NCBI GenBank assembly: GCA_964036275.1
Contig: OZ038437.1
Span: 5,709,804-5,773,803, forward strand
DNA: 64,000 bases
From: Litoditis marina
Taxonomy: Eukaryota > Nematoda > Chromadorea > Rhabditida > Rhabditidae
Direction: 5' to 3'
Every line of letters begins with the position of its first letter. The first letter of the stretch is position 1. The notes under the pieces were generated by a model. It was not told the origin of the DNA and made no database searches. It saw only the letters and a program-made list of their open reading frames with translations. This document shows, piece after piece, positions 13,501-25,322 of this stretch. A program made the translations under genes and the position numbers.

Positions 13501-13949
13501 TACGTGTGCACCACCAACGTTTACCACATTGGAAAAACCCCAGTAACCTCAATTCTTTGTTCTTATTCTATATCACGTATATGTTTTGACCTACCAGCGA
13601 TCATGGCGTTTTCAAATCCATTGGAAACCGATGCCAGATTTCCCCCAGAAGATACACATTCTTGTTCTGCAAGATAGAAGGCAGAAGCCTCCGACACGTA
13701 TTTGTAACATCTGGAATAACATTACTTGTTTTTGTCCCTATTTCTTTTTCTTTTTTTTCTTTTTCTCTCCTTTTCCCTCTCCCTTCCCCTTCATTTTTCT
13801 CCCTTGCCCTTATCATTATTTCCCTCCCTCTTTTTTATTTATCTTTCTCTTTCTCTATCATTCGCTAACCTGTTGAATGTCTGATCGTACACAGCCCCAG
13901 TCGGGCAATCCGCCAGAGCTGCAGGAATCAAAAGCAGAAGAACCCACAT
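10598..13949 (-). CDS. secreted two-domain C-type lectin (clec-L)
   Basis: Nine exons on the minus strand: 13949-13870, 13710-13595, 13348-13229, 12750-12595, 12475-12414, 12141-12039, 11589-11489, 11213-11148 and 10714-10598 (TAG). They give 306 residues. It begins with a signal peptide (MWVLLLLIPAALA). The first C-type lectin domain spans about residues 28-147 and carries WIG and AAGQPK in place of a sugar-binding triplet, so it probably does not bind calcium-dependent sugar. The second spans about 164-305 and has WIGL, QPD at 256-258 and WND at 286-288, the classic calcium and galactose-type signature. The product is probably extracellular, as nematode clec proteins often are, with roles in pathogen or tissue-surface recognition. 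Introns 1 and 8 contain long pyrimidine tracts on the plus strand. It lies between srx-L and dxo-L on one strand. Confidence 0.85.
12960..13045. repeat. short duplicated repeat in clec-L intron 3
   Basis: The phrase ATAATTAGGTGGACCAATT occurs twice in tandem here and matches the inner part of the palindromic repeats at 7190 and 41255. The matching intron of clec-R lacks the region after about this point. Confidence 0.4.
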
Positions 13950-15840
13950 GGTTTCTGAACAAGAATTTTATTCAATAAAGAAGCACATAAATGAGATTTA
14001 TTATTGTTACAAACAATAAGTGTAACCGGATATTATGGAATCACTGAAGGAAAGAAAGACGATAAGTTGTCCAATCGCAACAATTCAGTACTTCAAACTG
14101 CAATATTTTTTTCAATTGCAGTTCAAAGGACCGATGTCACGGAAATGGTCCACATAAACGTTCTTCTTTAATACTAAACCCTGAACATAGTTGCAACCCA
14201 AATTCAAAAAGAACACCCACAACGGATTGAACAAGCATAGTTTTTGCCCAACCAACACTATATCTCACACTTTATGCTTCACTACGACATGACAAATAAT
14301 AAACAAATAGTTTCCATAGTAAGAACTTAGTTTTGTTTCAATATGTTGATGAAAGAGAACGGGTTTAGTTCGTTCCATAAACTAGTGGAAAGTTCAAGAT
14401 TGAATTACTATTTCGGATTCTACGAACTTTTTATATTATACACGTTCACTAGAGAATAGTAATTAAAAACATCAACGGAATATTGTAATGAACGAGAGCA
14501 GTCTACTGCTTACGTTCTCAGTGGAGAACTGTTATCTCTCGAGAAAACGCAATAAAACTAAGAAAACCATAAAATTGTTTGGTTCCGCCATCACTAGCCT
14601 ACACTGAACGAATGATATTAAACATTTAACGATCGTACCGTTGTTTACAAAAAAGATCAAATTATTTTTTAAGGTTTTAGTGCAGTTTTACATTGATTAC
14701 AGAATTTCAGATTACACCATGTAAAGGCACAATACTATACGTCACCAGCTTTTGAACACTGTTCACTTTATTCTTGGGATATTGGTTGAAAACCAAAAAC
14801 AAAAAAAAAATGCTTCGTAACTCTGAACTCCCTGGGACTGGGACGTCGTAGCAGTCACGCAAAAAAACCCGCATTTTAGCTTGGTAGCAGACGACGTACG
14901 GGTCAAATTACTCAACGTAGCAGACGTCGTTGCACTCGCAATGATAGCTGGATCGCCACTCGTGAAGTAATCAGCGGTCCGGCCAGAATTAGATACGTAC
15001 GTGCTAGAGGTGCCACTCTGCGCAACTCAGCCAATTTAGTTCATTCGAGCTAGGTTAAAGGCCGCTCTGACACACGAAAGAAGTGCTCACTTCGATTAGG
15101 TGTTAAAGAGAAAACATGCTTGTGCATATTCATTTGAAAAAAGTGTATTTTTTTCAAAAAGAATTAGCATTGAAAGTTGAGCAATAATCTCATCTTTTCC
15201 CAATAATTTGCTTTTGAGTGATCATGGTTATATACATTAATACTAGTATAGTAACTTAAATCTTACTATCGTCCACAATTTCGCGTAGAATTTTTCGTTT
15301 TATGAATAGCAGGATTAATGTATATAAACATGAATGAAACATGAATAGAAAATATACTACCAAATGAATGCGGTTGTTTCGGAGTGAATCAGTAATATTA
15401 TTAATCAATTAAATTTCGGAATGGTCTGGGGCCGCGCTGGCCTGGCTGATCCTGACCAACCGTCTGGGACGGTAGCAGTCAAACCGTCTGGGACGCGTAA
15501 ACATCGCGTCCCGGACGGTTGACTGCTACGACGTCCCAGTCCTAGGGAGTTCAGAGAAGATTCGGATGATTTATTGTAAACAACGGAACGAAGACAATAA
15601 AATTGTGGTTTACATCAAATTATATCTAACATTTGTCATTACAATGGTAACATAAACTTAGTGTAACAGGCTAATCGTTGTAATTTAATCATTAGTTATT
15701 TCTCAAATGTTCATTCTCATGTTATCTCAAAATAAAACACGTAAAAAATCGACAAAATTTACAAGCTGACCAAAATATTTTCATTCACGTTTCACGTGAC
15801 CATATTAACCACTGGTAAAACAAGAAACCCAAAAAGAATC
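13950..15840. other. intergenic, srx-L to clec-L
   Basis: Contains a fragment of the GGTCCACATAA repeat (14084-14172) and a terminal-inverted-repeat element (14821-15556). Stretches near 14570-14700 align with 33850-33990 in the right arm. No gene is seen. Confidence 0.6.
14821..15556. mobile_element. non-autonomous DNA element with 37-bp terminal inverted repeats
   Basis: The ends 14821-14857 and 15520-15556 are inverted copies with about one mismatch in 37 (they include CTCTGAACTCC and GACGTCGTAGCAGTCA). A second nested hairpin lies at about 15462-15527, built from repeats of ACCGTCTGGGACG. No transposase frame lies inside. The right arm sequence near 33780 continues without it, so it is a left-arm-specific insertion. 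Confidence 0.7.
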
Positions 15841-18800
15841 TCATATGGGATGTGTCTGTGCCACTGTCGTGGTTCTAAAGCTGGCCGCCGCTTTTGGCGA
15901 AGAGGTTTTGGTGAATAAAACGCTTGGATTCAGCATGGCGTGTCGGATTTCCGAGTTGAAGAAAACTAGGATCAGACTGAAATTATGAAATTGTTGTAGA
16001 GGAAATGATCGGAATATAGTTGTAGTTTAATGTCATACAAAACACAACATTCGATTTTCTACCGACAACCATACCAAACTACAAACACATCGGAATATGA
16101 CAAGATTACAGCGTACACGCTGGCTTTTAGGGTTGTTAAAGTCGAACTCGAAACTCGAAAACTCGAAATTTCCCAAAAAATCGAAAACTCGAAATTTCTC
16201 AAAACTCGAAAACTCAAAATTTTTCAAAACTCGATAACTCGAAAACTCGATTTTTCGCCAAACTCAAAAACTCGAAAACTCGAAATTTTGAACTCGATTG
16301 ACAACCCTACTGGCTTTGTCAAGAAATAACCCTATCAAGCTAATGAAGTACATGTTTTAGAGCTTGTCCAACTTTGAAGCCTGACACTGTAAGTAGCTAA
16401 CTTTCCTTGACTTAGTTTTATCTCCCGAAATGGTTTGTGAATGTCAGGATTGATTGTGATGAAAATATACATCTTATTTACCATCACAACTTTGTGTATC
16501 AGAAAAAAATTTGTACAAGCATTGTTATTATAGTTTATAGTGTGTTCACTAGGAGCTATTGTTCGTTTGTTGAACCCACCCTCCGAGCAGATGAGCTATT
16601 TCCCAGACGAAATTAGTAGCGAAAAACGTCGCTAAATCCTCGGTTTCGAGTATGTGCTCCAGTTTCAGAAACAATATCAGACTCAGGGCGAATACCAGGG
16701 AAGTGAGACAGGACTGAAAATACAGCAAATTTAGGGTAAACGAAAAACAAATAAATATAATACTTGAGCCAAACTATTAATACATTCATTACGGCAGTTC
16801 ATGATGGGTAAGAGGAATACCGCTCTCATCGTAAAATACCCGACGTTTTAGAATTATAAAACTTGACTTTGGGTTGGTTTCGAATAATTAATCTCATACA
16901 CTTGTAGGGTCGTTTGTTTAAAGTATGAATACAGTCGTAGTCATGTCGACGACGACAGCGTACTGTATACCTCACTTGCTGATGTGTACAAACACAATGG
17001 TTACAGGTTACAGCTGTTTCGTCTTCTCTGAGAATTCACTAACTCGGCCCCCGCCGACTGATTTGAAATTGGGACGGTAAGGACAATTTCGCTGCCGTGA
17101 CAAATTCTACTCATGAAAATAGCATATGTTTTAAGGAGGGGCAGGCTGATAAACAACAGTTAAAACTGAGACGGTAACGACATTGTCGTAACCGTCTCAT
17201 GTTCTACTCATAGTTGACCTTCAATGTAAAAAACGACTCCCACTCCTTTTAGTCTCAACCAACCTGCGTGAAAAACTTGACTTCCATCTTGTGGTTTTTT
17301 CGTGCTTCTTTCTCGTCTGCTTTTGTGAATACTGACTGATTTTGATTCAGTATCTGAAAAAACACGTTTTATCTTTGTTGTTCTGTTGTGAGTCATTTGT
17401 AATTGATCGATTTGACAGAGTGAAGTCGCATTCTAATTTTTGGATCAGAAACATGACAGGACAAATTTTATTGAGCGCATTTTCTCAAACAGACCTATAG
17501 ATCCGTACATGCTCAATTACAGTCCCTTTACGTTCATCTAAAAGTATATCGCTCACAAGGTATCTCGCGAAAAAAATGTTGATGAGATAACCTGTTTAAT
17601 TTTGTTCATAATGGAAAAATGTCCCCTTATTTCGTAAATGTCAGGTGAACATGTCATTTTCACTCTTGAAGAAACTGTCCGTGTCTGGTTCTCTGCCCCA
17701 ACTAACCTTTCTGTTAATTCGCAGCTTCATCAGTGTGATAACATCCATGATTGCAACAACGACGAAAAGTGTCAAATTGTAGAGCACGTTTAGGTACCAA
17801 TGTAGAATTTGACCACATTCAGTCTTGGCATAATCCCAATCAAAGTCATTTTCGGAGTAGTACATGTAACAGTCCTCTGAAAAAATAATTTTGACACTGT
17901 ACACTGATTTACGAAACACATCAGAAAAGTGATGATCATTTATTACCTCTTTTGAAAACGATTACGAACTAAATATATGTAAAACTAACCGAAAAACTGA
18001 ACCGATGCGAAAACGGCGCTGATGACTCCAATGAAACACACGATCCACAGCGTGTTCCGGGTGGTAAATTGTTTCCGATAAGTAACCGGGAAGACAATAG
18101 CAATCATTCGGTTAAATGAGATGAAGAGAATCGAATGGAAGGACACTTCTTGGAAGAACATCACCAGTTGACCCAAACGACGGTTCACGGGCTGCCAGCC
18201 GTCCGAAATCCCGCTGAAAATTGTCAAACATTGTCAACTGAAACTTATTCCTAATTGTACGTAAAATGTGAAAGCAACTGAGGAATCGTCACATTTATTC
18301 TCATTGCGCCATTTTCCAGACAATGCCCAGCCTCCCAGCCCCAGCGACTGCTGTCGCGTTCTCGACCAGAGAGTGTGCAAGGTATAGAAACGCAGACTGT
18401 GTCAGACTGTCTTGGCGCCAAATTTCTGCGATTAACAGACTACAAAAGCGAGATAACACGCGGATCAATGAGGACGCAGACATCGGCGTCTCTCTGATCT
18501 GCACACTCTCTCGTCGAGCCCGCTACAAAAGTGGCTTGCTAGTTGGCAAGGAGTTTTCTGAGGCGTGCGTTTTGCTCTGTTGAACATTAGCCAACAATTT
18601 CCCTTGTTATTTCACATAACCTGTAGTACACATTGAGCAGACTCTTACAGTTAGAGTTCAAACTTCTTTCTGTTCAGTTTTCAGCAATTACAGTTTTGTC
18701 CTTCTACTGCTATCGAGAAATGCTGGTGAGAGTACATTTCGCAACAGTTTGTAGAATCGCCCGCATCTTACTTTCCCCCTGGGTGATAACTCGCAGTAAA

Positions 18801-21145
18801 AAAAATGGGGGGTAAAAATTTAATGAATGTAAGGAAACTGCCCCCTCCCCCCCCCCCCTCCATCCCCGACGAATCCCGACTATTAGGGAATTGTGCCATA
18901 CAACTTCCACTCCCCACCGTGAGGGGTGAAAGTACATTTCTTTCATTTCTCTACTAGAAAAAAAAAGAGGGAATGAAAATAATCTAGAATGAAAAAAGAG
19001 GGGGGTGAAAATAATCTAGAATGAAAAAAGAGGGGGTAAAAATAAAATGTCACCCAGTAAACACTTATTAAGAACAGAACGAAAGGTAAAATGATTAGCG
19101 TTCGGCAGTCCCTTCATTAACCAGCGTTTGATATCCGCTCGCGGCGACATCATCTCTAGCTGGTATAGTTCCAGTCCTCAGCCAACTGGCCAGCCACATT
19201 TGTAGCGGCCTCGACGAGAGAGTGTGCAGGTCAAGGAGACGTAGATGTCTGCGGCCTCATTGACCTGCATGCTCTTTCGCTTTTGTAAAAAAAATACATA
19301 CGTTTCTCTAGAAAATAGTAATCCGAAAATCTAGGCACGATGCCAATGAGTCTCAGTGCGAATGAACCGAACTATACTGAGGCTCACCCATGCCTGGCTG
19401 CACGAGAATACAAGCACGGCAATATCTGCTGTGACAGTAATTTTTCAGAAGATTCAGAGTATTGTTCTAGAAACGTGTTTTCCTTCAAGTTCCACTCACG
19501 TGAGTGTAGATGGTGTGCACCATCCCAAGAAGATGATTAGAATTGCTGCGTTGGCTCCGGTTTCGCAAGCTGTGAGAATTCCGAACGATGATTGAAAGAC
19601 TTTCAGTCGTAGCAGAGCGAGAGAGCAGAGGACGTTGACCACGATGCCCAGGAGTGAGAGCTAGAAAAGAGTATTTCAATATTGAGTTGAGGTTCGAATC
19701 AAAGTGCGGTGAAGTGGTCAGAGTACGTATGCTAGAAGATCCCGGCACCTTGATCCCATCCTGCGTCTCCACAAACACACGCTGTTTCTCTGCTCTTACA
19801 TCCGACGGGATGTAAGAGACACAAAATAGTGAAGCAGATCGAGAGACGCAGAATGGGATAAAGGTGCCGGGATCTTCTAGCCTACGTACTCCACAGTCGC
19901 CTACGAGTTTCGGGTGCAAATCATGCATTTCGGGCCTCTCTATCTGCCCGGGTTGGTTGGTCGCTCTATTGATTATGGCCCCGTCCTCCACCCCAATCAA
20001 CAAAACATCATCAATTCGCGATTTTGGTGAAAAACTTGACCGAATTTTGAATCTGCTGAATGAAACTCGTGCTCGACAAGAAGATCTGAAGAAGAACATC
20101 CCGATGATCACCGAACAACTTCAACGCCACGAAAACCGAAGAAAGCTGGTCGTTTGCGGATTCCCGGAGGATGCCACCAGGGATCAGGTTAGTAAACTTT
20201 TTTCCCTGGCTGGTATTCCGTCCGAAGCCGTTACCGTTTTGCATCATTTGGGCAAACCTCGCACAGATGGGAAGTACCGTCCTCTCTGTGTTGAAATCGC
20301 CAAAACCACCAAATTTCCCCACCTCAAAACTCTTGCTCAGTTGATGAGAACGAATGCTGCCTATTCTTTTTACAGTGTACGGAGACTGGAGACTCCGGAA
20401 CAACGTCTCCAGGAATTCCTCGCTCGGAAGGCTGGGAGAGAAGCTGCTCCCGAAGTCACTCAATCTACACCCGAACCACAACCAGAACAAGCTGCTCCCG
20501 AACTACGTCTCCCCTTGACGCCTGATCCTGCCTTAAAGCTTTCCGTAACCTCAGATAAGGAAGTTGCATACGCTTTCACTCCTATACGTGTTGATGCTAG
20601 TGTTCAAGATGTCCAAAAGTGGATATCCAGAGAGCTTCTCAATAAAAACTGTACTTCATGTTGGTTCTGCTCTCTAAGTAAGAATTATCATAAAGACCGT
20701 ATTGCATTTTTGCGCTCCCATCTTATTCCCAAATGAGCAAATACTTGATTTTTGTTATACCTCTCGATTTGTTCAGTTACTGGTCTCGTTGTTTTATCGA
20801 TCCTCTGACCTTTGTTTGTCAGACCCATGCATCGTCTCGACTTTGCACTTTGTAGTCTGATCAACGCTCCCTTGTAAGTAGATTGTACATTCAACATACA
20901 ATCCTTTGGGATACGTTTTGCCATAGAAGCTTTCAATAACTCAATTAGTTAATGTTTATTACTTTTTGTTGTTGAATCTATGCGCAATAAACTTTATATT
21001 ATTATGCAATGCGGTATTTTTGTTGTAGTTTTGCTGTGTGATGGTTCTGTTCTTCTATGAAACTTACCGAGCCGGTAACAACGGAGACCACAATGTGATC
21101 AGAGCTGACCCCCATCGATATGTGTTCCTCGGATACCTCGTTCAT
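15841..21145 (-). CDS. srx-class chemoreceptor GPCR (srx-L)
   Basis: Seven exons on the minus strand: 21145-21068, 19660-19500, 18213-17990, 17876-17707, 17353-17264, 16713-16580 and 15976-15841 (TGA), giving 330 residues. Seven hydrophobic segments fall at about 17-43, 53-74, 93-120, 133-153, 178-204, 243-260 and 267-294. The end of segment 3 carries FNRMIAIVFPVTYRK (N114, R115). Segment 7 has NFVWEIAHLLGGLILVFFNS, as in the nematode srx family. Such receptors sit in the cilia of sensory neurons and detect chemicals; the ligand is unknown. A TTCTAG acceptor lies 5 nt upstream of the ATG and suggests spliced-leader trans-splicing. Intron 1 (1.4 kb) holds a palindromic element and an antisense ORF1-like gene, and intron 2 (1.3 kb) holds several repeats. 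Confidence 0.85.
16141..16300. repeat. diverged tandem AAACTCGAAAACTCGAAATTT repeats
   Basis: About 160 bp made of irregular repeats of CTCGAAAACTCGAAATTT with small changes, in srx-L intron 6. An open frame crosses it only because the repeat lacks stops. Confidence 0.7.
18349..18530. repeat. MITE family F, copy 1 (srx-L intron 2)
   Basis: Inverted ends CTCGACCAGAGAGTGTGCA (18361-18379) and TGCACACTCTCTCGTCGAG (18500-18518), with ACGCAGAC words inside. Related copies lie at 19198 and 54421, and fragments at 23160 and 32585. Confidence 0.6.
18777..19063. repeat. G/C-tract element in srx-L intron 2
   Basis: Bounded by opposed CCCTGGGTGA and TCACCCAG words. It contains a run of C, and tandem copies of a unit of about 30 bp built on AAAATAATCTAGAATGAAAA (about 18975-19045). 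No protein signal is seen. Confidence 0.45.
19198..19285. repeat. MITE family F, copy 2
   Basis: An 88-bp foldback: GCCTCGACGAGAGAGTGTGC and the adjoining AGGTCAA on the left are opposed by TTGACCTGCATGCTCTTTCG on the right. Confidence 0.6.
19721..19891. repeat. MITE family C, copy 1 (palindrome with 31-bp arms)
   Basis: The arms 19721-19751 and 19861-19891 match in inverse orientation at about 30 of 31 positions (they include GATCCCGGCACCTT). A second copy lies at about 57889-58058. It is in srx-L intron 1 and overlaps the apparent N-terminal extension of the ORF1-like frame that follows it. Confidence 0.75.
19975..20736 (+). CDS. ORF1/gag-like protein of a retroelement, left copy
   Basis: An uninterrupted 253-codon frame from ATG 19975. 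An upstream ATG at 19864 lies inside a MITE, so the later start is preferred; the flank ATTGATTATG also resembles that before the right copy. It has a predicted coiled coil (about residues 12-55), then a basic RRM-like stretch with ENRRKLVVCGFPED and VLHHLGKPRTDGKYRPL, then the conserved block RRLETPEQRLQEFLARK, and a proline- and glutamate-rich tail. The second copy at 48241 shares this order with extensive divergence. The arrangement resembles ORF1 proteins of non-LTR retrotransposons, which bind RNA, but no reverse transcriptase or endonuclease frame is present. It is antisense within srx-L intron 1. AATAAA follows near 20984. A domesticated gene is the alternative. Confidence 0.55.
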   Translation: MAPSSTPINKTSSIRDFGEKLDRILNLLNETRARQEDLKKNIPMITEQLQRHENRRKLVVCGFPEDATRDQVSKLFSLAGIPSEAVTVLHHLGKPRTDGKYRPLCVEIAKTTKFPHLKTLAQLMRTNAAYSFYSVRRLETPEQRLQEFLARKAGREAAPEVTQSTPEPQPEQAAPELRLPLTPDPALKLSVTSDKEVAYAFTPIRVDASVQDVQKWISRELLNKNCTSCWFCSLSKNYHKDRIAFLRSHLIPK

Positions 21146-21171
21146 GTTTTCTAGAACAGAATAAATGTACT

Positions 21172-21406
21172 GTCGCCGTATTCTCTAAGCTCAAACAGTC
21201 TGGTAAGCCATTTGAGCACAAATAGAGTTCTACAGGCTAGACAGTCAACTGGTTTGAAAACTAGTTTGCTTGCGTTTGGAATTGGCAAACCTGAACGTTA
21301 TAAACAGAGAGATAAATTGAATTATCGTAAAATAAATCAGAACTTCCTTATTGAAATTTTGTTCAAATGGCTTGCCCGGCTGTTTGAGCTCTAGAAAAAT
21401 GGTCAC
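21172..21406. repeat. MITE family B, copy 2 (upstream of srx-L)
   Basis: Ends GTCGCCGTATTCTCTAAGCT (then CAAACA) and TGTTTGAGCTCTAGAAAAAT (then GGTCAC) are opposed. It has the same layout and length (235 bp) as the copy in dxo-L intron 4. It begins 27 bp upstream of the srx-L ATG, so it may lie in the promoter. Confidence 0.6.
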
Positions 21407-24400
21407 AGGTATTGTGGCGTGGTGACGTGAAACATTAATAATAATGTGGTGAGTGGAAGACGGCCACTTCCACAAGGAACCGGGTATTTCGTTAACCACA
21501 CCAGTTAACCATCCACAGGGTTCGGTTCCAATTATTAACCAGTTAACCTTTTTGTACCCCGTTTTTATAACGTTTAATTGGAGGAATATGCGGTTACCAA
21601 GTGGTTATCCGTTCACAAAAGGAGGCCAAATTGGTTAATCATTTACACGATCAATGGTTAACTGCTGCGGTCAAAGAAACACTCGCTCAATTGAAACATT
21701 CGCCGTTAAAGAAGCTAGGACACCGAACCGAACTACATGTTTACGATCAGCTCCAGGAGCTAGGCAACATTGGGTCCATGAAATTGGATGATGAATCAAT
21801 TATACTTACACTCGTATTAAAGGAGACCGGAACACAACTTGAGCAGAGGTTTCGTTTTGGGCTGCTTTTAACTGTATTCAGATCAAAGAGCACAAATAAC
21901 TCGAATATTAGTTTGATCAGTCTACGTGACAATCACATGACAATACCACGCGACACGCAACGCGTCCAAACAAAAAGTAGGATACGGCAGCTTTACGGGA
22001 AACCATGTTACTCTCCGGTCTCTTTTAAGTTTGCATGCACCACTTTCGAATACAGAATTTAGGAAAGCGCAGCAACTTAGCAAAGCGCGGCAAACCAAAT
22101 CGCGCTCAGCGACGAGACATTACGCAAATGAGGAGAAATAAATCGTTATCGGAATAAACGTTTTATTCGTATTTTTTATTGGCGGTTGAGTGTTTATCAA
22201 ACGGTAACTTGTAGTAACCATACAATACTTTTTTTGGGTAGATGGTAACCGTGTGGGTACCCGGTTTTGAACGAAATCCGAGAGGTTGTGTGATCTGGGA
22301 ACAATAACCAAGACCTTGGTTTTTTTTAACTAGTTTGTTACACAATCAACCATGTCGAAAGCCGTTAGTACTCCGAATTTGAACCAAGTCAGCGCTTTTC
22401 CACGGTTCAGCCGCCAGCGTGTTGAGCCTTGTGAACTGAACCTAACTTTAATTTCAGATTTATATGTCCGTACAGCCTTGTTAACTATAGTGTGAACTAA
22501 CGGAGACATTATAATTCAGTCAAATAATCAAAATACAGTCGAGTACCTGTATTAATAAAATAAAGAGTTTGCCTGTGCAATTCCAATTAGTTTGTTCATT
22601 ACAAACCTTAGCCACCTAGGCATTTCGGATACTTACCAATCCATATGCCGATTGGGCTGTGCTCATCAGTATCAGTGATGACCCAACCTTAGCTGAATCT
22701 AGTGAAATTATTTAAAGTTAAATATGAGCCAGTGCTCAGTTCAACTACTAGAAACTACGTGTGAAAGAATGAGGATCTAACATCGACCTGCACAAAACAC
22801 AGAAATGAAGAGAAAGAGGCGGTTTTTATAGATACTTTCTGTAATTGCATATTAGCGGCCGACTGATCGCGGTAAACACTTTCTGTTGACGTACAAATGA
22901 GATTCTCTTTCTCGCAAACAATTTGATAGTTGATCAGCAGTCGATCACAACCTTCAATTAACTTCTCGTATTCACCAATTATCATTAGGATCAAAACATG
23001 TTCTCCGAAAATTGAGTCAGTGAAAGACCGGAAAACAGTTATTAAACACGTGACTAATTGTGCGTGAACATGTATTTTGATTCAGTTTTCGGATTCAGAG
23101 CTAAGAAGAACACGGTTCTTCCCCAGAACATTCGCGTCAATCTTCTGCGACCAGCAACAACTACAAGAGCGAGAGAACATGGAGGTCGATGAGACCGCAG
23201 ACAGACATAGACAGCTTGCATCTTTATAGGTGCATTGAAAATTATGATAGGAGGCAGAGAAAGTATGGTGGAATTTTCGACGACTTTACCCACCCTCCAT
23301 CTATTCGTTTTTGCACTACACGATACCACCTGTTAAATTATTTTTTATTTGCACTGAAACTTGTTGGCACTGTGCCAACATTTTCGGATGAGTATTTCTC
23401 ATAACGAACAAAAATTTGTTCCTCTGTTGCACTGTTGTCATGTAACGTGTTGGAACTGCAAAATTTACAGTTTTTTGAAACTGCAATAGTGAGCCCCGAA
23501 ATTCATTGGCACGCTGTCAAGTTTTCAGTGTGAACGGCAAGAACTATATTTCATCGGCATGTCGGAGCGGAGAAATAGCATATGTTTGCAGATACGCAGG
23601 CTGGGATTGGACGATCGGCAGAATTGTGGCCTCAGAAGGCGTGGAACGTTATTAACTCTTCATAGATGCAATGTGGGCGAATATTATTTTTTTTCGAAAG
23701 TACGTAAGAGTGATCAAATCTCGCTGCATGAATGAATACCGACTATTCTTCTTTAGATGAACTTTGAATAATTCTACAAACTACCATATTTTGAGTAAAG
23801 GACATTTTCGAATCTCCTTTTGAAGACAGTGTTAACTTTCAATCACGCGTCAATTTGAGCAGTCAATTTAATCGAATTAAAAACTTTCAGTCGCGCTGAA
23901 AAGTTATGAAGCGCTTTTCAGCATCTTCTCGTGTTATCGAACTCCAATCACAGAGCATCGTCAAATTATCGTTCAATTTAGACCAAAACACGAGTTTCGA
24001 ATCGTGCAATCAAATGTGTATTTACCGTATGATTTCTGAGAATTATATGAGCATTTGAGTCATACTGCTGTGACAATTCGTAAAATTGTTTTTACATAAT
24101 GTTCGCCAGATACAATTTCATATACCGAGAAAAACAATCCTTGGTCGTTAAACACGAGACAATAATGTAACCGATCAGGGTAATTCAGTTTGTTTCACTC
24201 CTACTGAGCAGCGTGCAACTGGATGTACGTTTCTCATAAAACGATTGCGTTTCGAAAGAAGCCGTTTTTTTGAAAACTTAAAACCTGGGATAAAACCGCT
24301 TCGAGATTCATTGATGCGCTGCGAAGATCTTAGTGGGAATGGTGGGATCTGAAGAACATACCGAATTCATTTATCCCTTTCGCTCAAGACGGCTGGTTTA

Positions 24401-25167
24401 CATGATGAACGGGTATGCCCATGTAGCCACTTTCCTCGCGTAACAGTAACTCTGGTGATGGCTTGGATCATAAAAAAACCTTTGATGTCTTCTGATTCTG
24501 ATTGACCCCATCTTTACATGAGAATGATAAAATTTCTAAAGCGTTGAATTATGGATGGTATGGAAGTTGAGCGTGGTCAGCTATGGAGTTCGTAAACGAG
24601 AATGCGAATATGTGACCAGTACGTGCACTTGATTTAAACCTTGTCATGCTCCAAACGCTACGGTGAAGCGAAGAATAATGATTGTTGCAAAATTATTCGA
24701 AAAAAGTCATCTCTCTGCAAGTTATCACTGTCCTCCAAAGTTTTCCATTATTTTCTAGTACACACAAGCTCAAATTTTAAAATTGGAAATCATATGTGGA
24801 ACAGATTTCACACAGATCAATTTTCAAGAGATCCACTTTAGAATATGTTGTGCGGACGTTTTGCTGTTTTGTACAGTGCGCGTATTCATGAAAATTAGGC
24901 ACGGGCCTGTTGCGTACTCAAAGTCGCTGAAGGCATATTTTGAGCAAACGAGAGTTGAAAAGTTCCTACTAAATTTGATTGTTTTGTTTATTTTCTGTCC
25001 TCAAGTGTATCACCAAATTGTAGAGAGGTGGCCCCTTGAGGTTTCGAATTCCCTTCAGATTTTATGATGAGTCCGTGTGAATAAAAAAATTGTTCAGATT
25101 AACGTGGAGTAATAAAAGAAATGTGTAAAAAAGCCCTAATTGTTCATAACTGACGTTGGAAACACAG

Positions 25168-25322
25168 AAACTGATGAAATTGAAATGGAATGTCACCTAG
25201 TTCGCGCTGAACTTCCGCCGTACTCTGAGATTGTTCGTTATAAAATAATTACCAGCCGTAAAGTGAAATCTGTGAAAACAGTTTATAGCGGTTGCCCGGT
25301 GCACGTGAACGCGGAAGTCGAG
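25168..25322 (+). pseudogene. unassigned exon-like fragment
   Basis: An open stretch bounded by ACACAG and a GAG|GTATTT donor. The translation includes HLVRAELPPYSEIVRYKIIT, then SRKVKSVKTVY. I do not recognise the family. A diverged inverse copy lies at 28392-28270, where one indel shifts the frame and the donor is gone. Similarity across the palindrome suggests a gene piece that existed before the duplication. No further exons could be joined to it. Confidence 0.25.

Noticed and set aside
17641..17919. Extension of srx-L exon 4 into intron 4 as one longer frame
   Set aside because: A good donor (AAAG|GTTAGT) at 17707 matches srx-R exon 4 exactly, and the extension is not conserved.
19485..20111. 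208-codon minus-strand frame over srx-L exon 2 and the start of the ORF1-like gene
   Set aside because: It crosses a MITE and the splice acceptor of srx-L exon 2. It is a shadow of srx-L and of the opposite-strand gene.
21601..22062. 153-codon open frame upstream of srx-L
   Set aside because: Most of it lies before the first ATG (about 21778), it has no splice context or recognisable domain, and it crosses GGTTAACC-rich repeat sequence.
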